Below, one piece after another: positions 24,976-51,500 of a DNA stretch of 64,000 nucleotides. Each line of letters begins with the position of its first letter. Position 1 is the stretch's first letter. Location of the stretch: the NCBI RefSeq assembly GCF_049243985.1, contig NC_135373.1, positions 93,305,213 to 93,369,212 of the forward strand, written 5' to 3'. The stretch comes from Paroedura picta. Lineage: Eukaryota; Chordata; Lepidosauria; Squamata; Gekkonidae. A model generated the notes under the pieces. It had not been told where the DNA came from, made no database searches, and saw only the letters and a list, made by a program, of their open reading frames with translations. Both the position numbers and the translations under genes were made by a program.

Positions 24976-25210
24976 AGTGCTGTGGGATACCATGGTAGCT
25001 ATTTCTCCGCACATAATTAAATGAAGCCCACCCTGGAATCTCTTGCATGAAGGTTTTAGCTCACAGCTACATCTGGTGGCTGCATCTGGATGAGGATTTA
25101 GAATGGGAGTGCAAGCAATGTGTCCAATGTCAAAACCACTAATAGGCACCGGCACATCCTCTTTATATCCCAGGGAGTGGCCAGGGAGCCCATGGTTTCG
25201 ACATCATCTA

Positions 25211-26096
25211 GGGGCTTTCTGCACCGGGATCCTTGTAGCAAATTGTTTGCTGAACGAAAAATCGCCATTTAAAATAGTGCAATTCGTCATTATGCATACC
25301 TGACTTTGTAGTGGAATCCAGTTGCGTTTCTATAGTTTCCCACAAGCTTCCGGTCTCAGCAAAAATCGCTAGACAGGAAGCGCTATTGCCAAGCTCGTCC
25401 CGCCCCTGACCATCAAGCAGCCAATGGGCAGCCGTTAGCATGCTCCCAAACAGCCCCTTTCCCTTTAAGAAAGGTTTGTTTTTTTTAAACACACCCATTG
25501 CAACGAATATGTGTTGATTCGTTGCAACGGAGAGACCCATCAGCTGGCAGGTGTGTTTGAGCTGTCGTTTCATCGTTGCCACGCTCCCCCCAAGTGAAAA
25601 AAAAATCCCCCCCCCTCACGGGCCCGATTTTCGGCCGAAAACAGTGTAAAAAATAAAGGGAAAATACATCAGCAAACGGGCTTGTCTGTTGTTTGTGCTT
25701 AGTGAATAAACAGCTCTGGGGAGGGACTGAAGCCGGGGAAGCCTCTAAACAGGCTTGCTGGTGGGTTGAACTTTGCTCGCTCGGAGAAAAAAAAATGGCG
25801 ATCGCTTCGCTGGAAGATCAGAGGAGAGAGCCAGGGGGAGGGACTTTGTAGAAACCACAACAATGGTAACGCACAGAACTTTCCCGCTAGTGTTGCAGAT
25901 TGGTTGCAGGAGTGTAGCGCTTTCCGTATGGTGAATCCACTTTTGGGGATTTCCCTGAAAGCGCTACAAGGAAGCGCTTTTTGCGGATCGGTTTCAGGTG
26001 TGTGGCAGATTGTCAACGACGTTGTGCATAATGGCAAATCAGTAGCGTTTTCAATTGGCAACCATTGTGCGATTTTGAAGGTGTGCAAAAAGCCCC
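25211..26096. mobile_element. Harbinger-like non-autonomous DNA transposon (886 bp)
   Basis: Terminal inverted repeats GGGGCTTTCTGCACC and GGTGTGCAAAAAGCCCC, flanked on both sides by CTA (25,208-25,210 and 26,097-26,099), which fits the 3-bp duplication of the PIF-Harbinger group. The interior contains GTGCATAATGG- and CATTATGCAT-type motifs like those of the element at 49,212, and an internal hairpin at 25,498-25,527. Open frames on both strands (25,699-26,224) show no transposase motif, and I treat them as chance. Confidence 0.7.
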
Positions 26097-26339
26097 CTAG
26101 ATTTTGGTACTTGTCACAGATAATGCACCAAATGTCACTAACGTGGAATTTGCGGCGTTTCCAAGGAAGAATGGAATTAAACATATCCAAATATCTATTA
26201 TCCAGCTTTCAATGGCTTAGCTAAGAGGGCTGAGAGGGCTGTCAGAACTTTCAAAGAGGGAATGAAAATGATGATGAAGGGGACTCTGTAGAACTGACTG
26301 GCTTCATTTCTTTTGAAAAATATTATAACTCTATAGAGC

Positions 26340-27087
26340 ACCGTGAGTGAGTCCTGTCCAGCTGTTAATGAGGAGGAAGTTACGGACCCACCTGAATTTA
26401 ATGTGTCCCAATATAGAAGTGGAAGTGCAAAGGAAACAGACTCTTCAAAAGGGTAGCCATGATACGAGATTTGGAAGTCCAGGATCACGGCTATACCAAA
26501 CATTTCAATTTCTCCCAACCTCTCTGGTTCCCAGGCAGAATTCAAGCACAGACAGGGCCTCTATCTTTTAAGAATGGGTTACCGGATAGCAGAGTTCTCA
26601 GGCGACATCAGGATCACATCTGTACGAGAACTGATGTGCAAGAGTTAGCAAAGGAGGCCGAGCAATATTTCAGAACCAGATGGTCCGTGTTCTTTGATGT
26701 CTGCTTCCAGATCACCAAGGAGAAAAGATTCAGAAGACCCTGAACTTTCCAAACCCCGAAAATATGAGGTAGTGGAAGAGCGCCATAATCCCAGGTGCAC
26801 TAGAACTCCAGAGTATCTGGAGTATCTTTCAGACTATATTTGGGTGCTTACTTTGTCTAAATAACAAACAAACAACAACAAAATTAAAGAGGGTGGGATG
26901 TAGCAAAATGGATGGCAAAAAGCTAACTGGAACCTGATTAGGCATGGAGGGAAACTCCATCCCCTGAATTTGTTCTTTTTCCTCAGCTTTCAGTTGCTAT
27001 GTGAGTTGGAGTTGGGTTGCAACAAAGAAGTTGTGTTCTGCAACTCCTGCGAGTACACAGATCTATCCCGCCCCCCAAGATTACAAA
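26340..27087 (+). mobile_element. Possible LTR-retrotransposon fossil (3' end)
   Basis: A stretch that looks like the tail of an LTR-retrotransposon pol region is followed by a purine run near 26,886 and a segment that starts TGTAGC and ends near 27,087 with TTACA, which could be part of a 3' LTR. It is broken and old. Ty3/Gypsy is the likelier family, but the call is weak. Confidence 0.3.
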
Positions 27088-27566
27088 AGTAGATAGTTTT
27101 CAAATGTTGTGAGCGGCATGTGCACATTGCTGGATACTCAGAGACGCTGAAAATAGAATTCCTAAGCCATTAACTGAAACCCCTCCATTGTTTAAGCAAG
27201 AAAACATTCCAGAAGCTGGTGATTCTAAACATTAAGCAAAGGAAATCTAAGGAGAATCCCTGATGGCAAGCCAACGTTCCTTACATCTTAAATTGTGAAA
27301 CAAGACAGCATTAAGGACACCTTTTTGCTGACCAGGCTAAGCATAAGTATTCAATAACACTAAGTCAAGTGCTGGAGTGCTGGCAGAGAAACTTGGCTAC
27401 AGTCAGCACAGTAAATTCCAAAAGGAGGTTTAGGGTTTCAGTACCAGATGTGTGTGCCAACAGGGGTGATAAAACACTGGGGGGAAATGCTCTTCTCTAT
27501 GGGAGGGGCTGATTCCCATGGGTTTGCCTACAAAACTATATTTTAAATGAAAATAATTTATGTAAT

Positions 27567-27636
27567 ATGCATGCTCTGGTCAAGCTTGTGCATGCAAAGA
27601 AAACTGTGCATGCACAAGCTTGACCAGAGCATGCAT
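27567..27636. repeat. Perfect 30-bp inverted repeat (hairpin), 10-nt loop
   Basis: Arms at 27,567-27,596 and 27,607-27,636 are perfect reverse complements; the loop is 27,597-27,606. The arms begin and end with alternating ATGCATGC / TGCATGCA. No target duplication or known element end is visible. Confidence 0.95.
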
Positions 27637-29590
27637 TTTGGGATATTGAAGGCAACAAAGAAAATGCATAATTCCTTGATATTTAACATTTATTTTAATT
27701 TTCATTAAATGCAATACACCAGAACCAAAATATCCTAAAACAATCACTCTCAGCTGTGCCTGATAAATGTCTTCAACCTAATGTTACTTGATTACTCTAC
27801 CAATTATTCTGATTAAAGACAAACGTGCTCAAGTTGAACAAAAGTGCTCAACCAAACATTTCCTTGAAATTGGCACTTAGTAACAGTACTGGTAGTATGG
27901 AAAAAGAAACCTTATAAATAGCCTAATCTAGAAAGATATGTGGCAGAGGTTTTTTACATCACTGCACAGAGTTCTTCTCTTTATACTCAAAAGGATTAAA
28001 ACCTACCACAAAGATATTTTAAAAGTCTGTTGCCTGCAGTTGCTCAGTAAAAAAAATATAAATTGGCTCCTTCCAACTACCAGTTGCAAAAGAATTTGGA
28101 TGGTTCAGGGGGGGGGAAACAAAAACAAGTTATTCTGTCTCAATAATGAAAGAGGCAGGATTTCTGTACTTCCCTCCCTTGTCAGTTACAGTAGAGTTTT
28201 GCTCCAGTTGGCCATGGATGCATTATATTCCTGGCTGAATTTATTCCCTTGGCATGAGAGTTTAGGCATTAATTTTCTTGGCTTGAGAATACATTGGTAG
28301 GTATAGAGGATTTTTAAAATCCTGGATGCAGAACAGCTTGGTAGGCACTTGGCACAATTTTTCTTTAATTTTATTAAAATTAAATTATATGGTATTATTA
28401 TTATTTCATAACTTATGTAACTCTCCTAATCCAGTTCTCATCAAAGAGTCTTGTGGACAACTAGTGATCCTTACAGGGATGCACATCCCCATTGTCATTT
28501 ATAGATGCTATCAGCAAATACATTAATAAGGACCTAATTAACTGTGATGTGGACAGGCTCTTGTGGATATTGGTTCCGGAATACACATACTTAGGTCATC
28601 AAAACTCCGCTTTAATCATGACTTTTCTCTCTTCGCTTCATATTCTTGCTGAAGACTGATGTATCCTTCTAACCTGCTTAGCAGACAAGGGGTTATATGC
28701 TAGTGCTATGTTCAGGAAAATCTTTGACCTATAATAAAAACTTTCTAGCATAGCAACAAGCAACACTGAAACTGGAAATTTAGTGTGTGAACATACACTT
28801 GAGCATTTCCTGTTAGAGCATTGGATTAAGACAATCTGGGACAATCTGGCTGGAATCTCCAGTCTGCAGTGGAAGCACTCTGGGTAAGGCATACCCGGCT
28901 TTAGTGGGAGACCACCCACCTATCATTGGCTGTTTCCACCACCTTTCGGCTAGGTAGCAAGAGAATTAGAGGGAATGCGGGCCAATCAATATTTCTGGCA
29001 ACACAATAACATCACTTCCACCACACCAGAAGTGATATCATTGTGGCATCACGGATAAGGGCATTATTCAACAGTTATCCCTCCTGCTGGCTCTCAGCCT
29101 TGAGCTGGCAACCTTATCACTGGGTGACCTTGGGCACATCACCACCTTACAGTTTAAGCTGGTGCACAAGGCAGTTGTGGCATGAGGATAATAGGGGCTG
29201 AATACGTTTGACAAAACCAAGTGAGCTCCTCCCCTCACCCTCTGCGTGTTGGAAATCCTGTATTTGAATTCTCCCTTATGGGCAAACTTTCTTGCACAAA
29301 GAAAAACAACATGGCAAGGCATAGAGTTGCTAACTTCCAAGGGGATCACGGGGGTTTCTCAGAATTATCTGATATTTAAACGACAGATACCAGTTCCCCA
29401 GAGGGAATGGGTGCTTTGAAGGGTGAACAATGGACCATGCTGTGGGCCCTTTCCAAGCTCACCTCCAAACTTCGAGGCATTTCCTCAACCCCAAATAAGA
29501 AAACAACACGGATCTTCCTATAGGCTACATGAGATTGTATGTCTCACGTACAGCTTTCCTATTAGCAGAGTGTTTGTTTGTTTGTTTTAC
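27637..29590. other. Intergenic, upstream of METAP2
   Basis: No gene recognised. 28,860-29,200 contains sequence reminiscent of old SINEs (for example CTGGGTGACCTTGGGCACAT), too diverged to name. Confidence 0.5.
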
Positions 29591-29708
29591 CGACTGCCCT
29601 GAGGAGACAAACGAGCTTCGCACCTTCCGCGCTGCTGTCCTCGCGCGTTGATCTTCCCTCGCGTGCTCGCCTTTCTCCCCCTCCCTCGGCGCGGCTCGTC
29701 CCCCACCT

Positions 29709-29726
29709 TTCCCAGCATGCCTTGTG
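29709..29726 (+). promoter_or_regulatory. METAP2: ZNF143/THAP11-type (SBS) site
   Basis: TTCCCAGCATGCCTTGTG matches the known SBS consensus TTCCCAGMATGCMYTGCG except for a single C-to-T change at the CpG. It lies about 100 bp upstream of the METAP2 ATG within the CpG island, the usual place for this site in housekeeping promoters. The site is read by eye, not scored against a matrix. Confidence 0.65.
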
Positions 29727-29821
29727 TTGCGCCATAGAGTAGTTCGGGCTCGAGCGGCGGTGCTCGTTTACTCGGTCCGCCCGCCCGCGGCAGTCGTGGG
29801 AGTGACGGCGGGCGCTGCAAC

Positions 29822-45196
<15,375 letters not shown>

Positions 45197-46919
45197 TTTC
45201 AAGGCCATTACCTCACTTGTGTACTCTAGGCTCTGTTGGGACACATTATGCCAGAATAAATCTGCAGTCTGATTTAATAGTGGACCCAATGTGATCTTTC
45301 CATGTTCAGAAAGGAATTTAATCAAATGTATCTAACCAAGGAAAAACAGCTTTTGCGGCCTCTAGAATATTTCAGAAGTTACTTCTATTTTTTCTTTTCT
45401 GGGAGATATGCTATAAGATGCAACTTTTAGTTTGGAATGAGTTATACATATTGTTTGGAACATATTTGAGAGAAGGCTTTTCAAATATTTATATTACCAT
45501 ATTCCTGCCTGAATGCTTTGAATGACAACATCTGATTTCTGCAAGTAGGTCATCTCTGGTATTGCCTTTTAAAATTCCTGGAATCCATTTTGTAAAAAAA
45601 ATAAAATACAGATTTTCAGATCTAAAACCAAACTTGCTTTTAAAAAGTCTGTTACAACTCTAGGCAACCACTGTAAAATAGAACAGGAACATTTCCAAAA
45701 TGGTATCTGTTTTCATTGGAAGTTAATACAAGGACTGATCCATATTTCTGATGTCTTCCTTTAATTCATGGAGCTATTACCTTTCTGAAAGGTACATTGT
45801 GGCCTAGATTATATAGGCTGATCTTTGTAAACCATTACACAAGGTTATATAGCAAGGGTGAAAAAGTGGTTGAAAATAAACTAGCACAAATCACAAACTT
45901 ACACTGACTTAAATGTTAACAGTTTGCAAATAAATACTATCAAAGCTTTGTTGATATTTCTTTACTTCATTCAATAGAACACTTTCTGAAAGCTTGATAA
46001 ATTCAGTTCTGTACCCAACTAGTATCAGTAAAGTTGAAACTAGGCAAAATACCCACCTTCATTCCTGAGGTGAAAAGCATAGTTATTGCTATGCAAACTA
46101 AGTGAGGAGGAAACAGCAGTCACATAGTATTTTGATAAAATAAATTGCACTATGAAAAAGTATTGTAACTTCTTAGGATGTGCTCTAATGTATAAGCTGT
46201 AGATTTTTTTGCACTGCAGGTAACATTTATGTAAAATTTACTTCTTACACTGAATCTGGGTTTTCCCCCCTGTGTACAGTATATAGTATATAACCTGGCA
46301 ATTGACAAAGTTTGAGCTTCTGCCAGCAGGGATTAGAGGTATTTTTTGGTTTATTTTCATTAAATTCAGAAGCATACATAATTTATATGCCCAACTTGTT
46401 TTAATTCTTATTTAATACTGAAGGCTATATATAATTTTAGATATTTCATACACTAATACTACATGGGTACAGAATATACCTTTATCAAGCCATTAGTGAT
46501 TGAGTTAGGAAGAACTATAGTAAAACTAAACAAGACTGCAAATAGAGCAGTCTTCTCAACCTTCCTTTAAAATTTATTGAAAACCAGAAAGTATCTCAAT
46601 ATGTGCAACAGGTACTAAATTAGTAGTATGTAAATCTAAATTTTGATTCTAGATTTAGCCTTCTGCCAGTTTGCCTCTCTTCTGTTTTATACTTGCAACA
46701 ACTCAAGTTGGGTTAGAATGAATATCTGCCAGGCCCAATGATACCTAATGCTCTTTTGTAGCTGATTCTCAGCATGCTAACAGTATTTTTACCTTGTTCT
46801 TAGACTAGCATCTATGTATGGGTTAACAGAGATAAAACTGAATAGAGCTGAACTGAAGCAAATTTAAAATGGAAAATATGATAAGTAGCACATGACTTTA
46901 GGTGAAAAAGTACAATAAA
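45197..46919 (+). other. METAP2: METAP2 3' UTR with poly(A) signal candidates
   Basis: AT-rich sequence after the TAA. AATAAA occurs at 45,600-45,605, 45,875-45,880, 45,929-45,934 and 46,914-46,919, so several 3' ends are possible. I recognise no repeats in this stretch, in contrast to the introns, which fits UTR sequence under constraint. Confidence 0.6.
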
Positions 46920-48365
46920 ACATGCTATATTGTTATAACTGGCTTTCTTAACTGGAAAAAAAATTTTACATTTTAAATTTGGCATTTTATAAGCAGGCTT
47001 GCCAGTTTTATCACCTTACCTGTTCTTGTAGACTATAGTAACTTTTTGTTTGACCCCTTAATTCAATTGTTTTAACTTCTTGACTCCTAGTATCATTCTC
47101 ACATTCTAGCTGCTTACTTTTGTACTTAAATCCCCATTGTAGACATCTTGCCTTGACTCTTTTGTCCCAGTTACAAATACCATAAGTGATCAAAAAGAGG
47201 GCTTGGGGAAAACTGGATCAGACTTGAAGAATGCTTTTTGGTTGTCTAAGACTCTTTTGCCCTTGCTTTATTCTGCTTGATCTTTGTTCTATATTTCTTC
47301 CTTGCTGAGGTAAGTAAGTGGCTATATATCCATTTAAATTACTGCAAACTGGCCAATAAATGTTTTTAAAGAAAAAGAGAAAATGCCTTCTCTTAGCTGG
47401 CAGTGGATTGAAAGGTCTGCTACTACCACGTTTGCTTTGTGTTTTCAATGAAATACTTGCTTCCTAAACAAGAAAGGTAACAGCTTTCAAGTTTATTTAC
47501 CGTATAGGTACAGTAGTGGTCAATCTAAGTAAGTAAAGTCATTGGTCTCCTTTTGACTTCTCTGGAGAAAAGAACATGACTTTTATGAAGAGTTTTTTTT
47601 TGGGGGGGGGGGGATACAACTTTTTGAAGTAAAATGGGAGGATAACCTAATTTGACTTTCCATTGTTTATCAGTTACTTCAATGACCATGCAGGAGATTC
47701 ACTACCACAGAAATTCTTGATCCACTAACGATTATTTTGTAACTCCTGATCATCTTGAAAGATTCTGTGAATGGATGGGCACATCAGTAGTTATTGGCCA
47801 AGAAATAACTATAAGGATGCAGCAAGATTTATGCATCACTCAAATTTTAATAAATCTCCCTTTATCAATTAGAACCACATGTTCAAAAGATGGCTTCACT
47901 GGTCATTATGGCCTGGGGAAAATGAAAGGAGATAGTTGACATGAGATTCCTCCACTAAAAAGGCAGTAGAGAAGTTTTGTATAAAATACACACCTGTTTT
48001 TTTTTTAATAAAAACCAGAATTACACAAAGCTGCTCACTGAAATTCTTCACCTATACTTTCTACAACAAAAGATTACCAAAATATAAAAATGCTGAAAAT
48101 CAGCTTGAGGTAAGATTTCAAAATTCAAATTGCAATTTTCTTTCAAAAATAGCTATCAAAATTCTACTCGCTTTGAAGTTACTACCCCTCACTATGAAGT
48201 ACTAATTTATACTACACTCTTTCCAAAATGAGTGCTCAGATTAGGTAATATAAAAAAGTATCGACACATACATTGTTTCACAGGACAAATGGAGTACGTT
48301 ATTGTACTTACATGTTTCAATATATGTACAACTCGGGACCTATACATAGTAAAATTAGTTCCAGA
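46920..48365 (-). other. USP44: Interval between convergent genes; probable USP44 3' UTR
   Basis: The USP44 transcript should run into this stretch. On the minus strand AATAAA occurs at 47,492-47,497. No coding region or clear repeat is seen apart from a T/G homopolymer junction at 47,593-47,613. Confidence 0.5.
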
Positions 48366-48565
48366 TTAGCTGTTACCATCTCTACTGGAACAATTAACCT
48401 CACTGTTCAGTTGTCTTCCAGGTGATATGCCAAGACACGAGGTTCTACATTGTCCATTTGCCTGAGTAACTCGTTGAGTATAAAACAAGATGTAGGCTTG
48501 GGCTTTGCATACGTCTTCCATTGTGCACATATCAAGCTTGGAGTCATTGCAGTGTACCCAGAATC
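48366..48565 (-). CDS. USP44: USP44 coding exon 5 (last)
   Basis: [33 protein letters not shown], then a poorly conserved tail ending DGNS and TAA (48,368-48,366). Acceptor gttctag. Contains the catalytic Asp. Confidence 0.95.
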
Positions 48566-51500
48566 CTAGAACAGTACAATGGAAAATTATCACTGCTTTT
48601 ATTTGTTATTGTTAGATGTTAGATTTACTAACCAAAAAACAATTATTTTTTACAAAGAAATAGCGCTATCAAAGTATTATAGGAAAGAACTTCAAAGATG
48701 TTCTGCAGTGTCAAGATCATACACTGAATTCTAAGGTGACATACACATTACAAGTGTTCAGAGATTCTACATATGATGTTAAAAAGTCATTTTAGAAAAT
48801 CAGTATTATTTCAAATCATACCTCCTTCTGAATTATAGCAATAAGCTGTGTAGTGGCCAGAGCCAAATCCTTTTCCATGGTGCATCACAACAGCAGACAA
48901 ATCATAGATAAAACAATCCGGTGCAAGGGATTTGAGACATTCTCTGCAGCAATATGGTTCCATGTTTAGCATCTGATCAAAGCTAACATGCACACCAATC
49001 TTCTCACGATGATTACGTCCTGACCATCTTAAAGAAAAACATGAAAATGTTATTTTTCTACTTAATGGAGAGGTTCTTTCAATACAACTAAAGGCTGAAA
49101 GCTTTGTTGTGGATTAAAGCTTAGATATAGGTGATTAGGTGATATCTGGGTTTATGTAGCTGCTTCAATTGTGACAGCAAATGTGCTTTCCAGAAAGGAG
49201 AGTGACTGTAAGGCCCATTATGCACGGCCACCGAAACGGCGATTTCGGGTCACATGGAAAATGCGGAGGGGGAAGACGCGACGCACACCAGTTATACACG
49301 GGGCGGGGCGGGGCGCGACGGCGGCAAAACCCAGAGTAACCGATTATGCACGCGCCGATCCGGGCGCCGCTTCTGGTTGCGCCCCGGTCACCCGGAAGCT
49401 GCGCTTTCTTCCGCGTTTCACTGACGCGGCTTTTTCGGCGGCATGCACCGAAGCTGCGGCTGGTTGCAGCCGGCTCTGTGCGTTATCGGTGATTTTAGTC
49501 GCCGCCATTCCACCCCGAATGTGCGCTAAAACCCCCGTGCATAATGGGTCTAACAGAGAAGCGAGACAAAACTGCCCCCCCATGTTAGTTTCCCATGACT
49601 CACTGTGGAACCTCATACACTGTAATATACTGTAAACTGCTCTGAGCCAGCTTGCTGGGAGAGCAGTATAAAAATCAAATAAATAAATATGACTACCTGC
49701 TGAAATACCCTATTTCAGGATTTGTATTCAACATCTTTCACAGCCAGGCTGGCTGGCTTAAACTTATTTGTGAAACTATGTCTCTGCCCATTGCTTCTGG
49801 AGCTTGATTCTTTTAAAAAGTTATACAGAAGGGAAAGTGTCATTAAACTCTGGCTTTTTGTCATCCTAGAAAAACCCCTTGTGGAATTTCTTTTTGAACT
49901 CCCTTGCTGTAACCCCCCCTCCCCAGTTTCTTAGCCCACAATCTACTGCTAGAGTTCCTGCAATTGTCTAGTCCAGGCTTTTTCAACCAGGGTTTCATGA
50001 AAGCCTGGGGTTTCTTGATAGCCCTGGAAAGGGTTTCCTGAATGGGTGGAAATTAATTTTAATATATTTTTTAAATATGTTAACATTTATTGGGTAATAC
50101 CATTATATATGATCATATCAACCCCCGCACTTGAAGCATGAAAAATGTTTCAGATGCTTCTCAATGATAAAAAGTTGATAAAGGCTGGTCTAGTCCCTTG
50201 CTGTCCAATTCCTCCTGTCACTGCACCTTATGTGTAATTTTGCCTCGACCTCCCTGTCTCCTGGCCTTCCATTTTTTCATTTCTATGTGTCTCACACACA
50301 TTTCCTCAGCTTTTCTGTTCACTGCTTACTATTAAACATCAGGTAGCCATGTTGACTAGACCACCTGCAGATTAAAGCCTAGGCCCCTGATGTATTTATT
50401 GCATTTATATACCACCCTCCCCTGATGCTCAGGGCGGTTCACGTGCAACAGAGGAACAGGAACAATGCAGAGAAAGTAGTAACTATAAATAACAATAGAA
50501 CAGTAATAAAACAGTGAGACCAGTAAATGCATAACTGTAGCATACTGACAGACGCATAATTGCTCAGTTTAGGGTATCTAAAATTCATGGGCGGGAGGTT
50601 CAGGGGCCTAGTAGGAGATGTTAGTTTCGGTCAACCTCAACCAAATTCTTGGGGGAAGTGAACCCTTTTGCAAGCCCTGTGGAATTGTCCTAGTCCTATT
50701 TAAGGCCCTGATTTCCTCTAGGAGCTCATTCCACTAGTTGGGGGCCAGGAAGGAGAAAGCTCTGACTCTGGTTGAGGTCAAGCAAGCTTCCTTGGGGTCA
50801 GGAATCACCAGCCAGTTGGAGGTGGCAGAATGTAAAGCTCTTTGAGGGGTGTAGGCAGAGAGATGGTCCCTCAGGTACTCTGGGTCTATACAGTGTAGGG
50901 CCTTGAAGGTGATTACCAGAACCTTAAGACTGATTCAGAATTCAACCAGTAACTAGAGCAGCTGTTGGAGAATGGGCTAAATGTGAGATCTTCATGGTAT
51001 TGCTGCGAGGATTCTGGACCAGCTGTAGTTTCCGGATCAAGGTTAAGGCAGGCCTGCATACAGCAAGGCCTGCATACAGCAAGTTGCAGAAGTCCAGTCT
51101 AAAGGTGACTGTCACGTGGATTGCTGTGACTAGGTGTTCATGGGCCAAGTAGGGTGCTAGGAGTTTGCTTTGCAAAGGTGGCAGAATGCCAGCCACGCTA
51201 CTCTCGTGACCTGAGCCTCCATCGAGGAGGCGGCATTGAGGATCACGGTCAGGTACCTGGTGGAGTGAGACACTGAAAGTTATACTCTGTCCAGGTTGGG
51301 CAGGCAGGCACACTTCCTGACTTGGAGCCTTCCTGCCCAGCCATGGTACCTCCATCTTTGAAGGGTTGAACTTCAGATGACTCTGCTTGAGCCACCTCGT
51401 CACTGCTTCCAGGCAGCTGGCTAATACTTTTGGAGAAGGATCAGGGCAGCCATCCATCAGGAAGAAGAGCTGGGTCTTATCTGCATATTGGTGACATCCC

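Noticed and set aside
25699-26224. Overlapping open frames of 152 and 163 codons on both strands
   Set aside because: Both fall inside the Harbinger-like element, overlap each other and show no transposase motif.
2302-29600. A reptile counterpart of mir-331, which lies between VEZT and METAP2 in mammals
   Set aside because: I looked for the mature sequence and its hairpin partner by eye and found no match. The nearest GC-rich stretch, CCCCAGGGCCCTGCAG at about 4,371, does not fit the hairpin.
49171-49635. Open frames and CpG-rich patch that could pass for a promoter or gene
   Set aside because: They lie within the TAA-flanked Harbinger MITE; base composition explains both.
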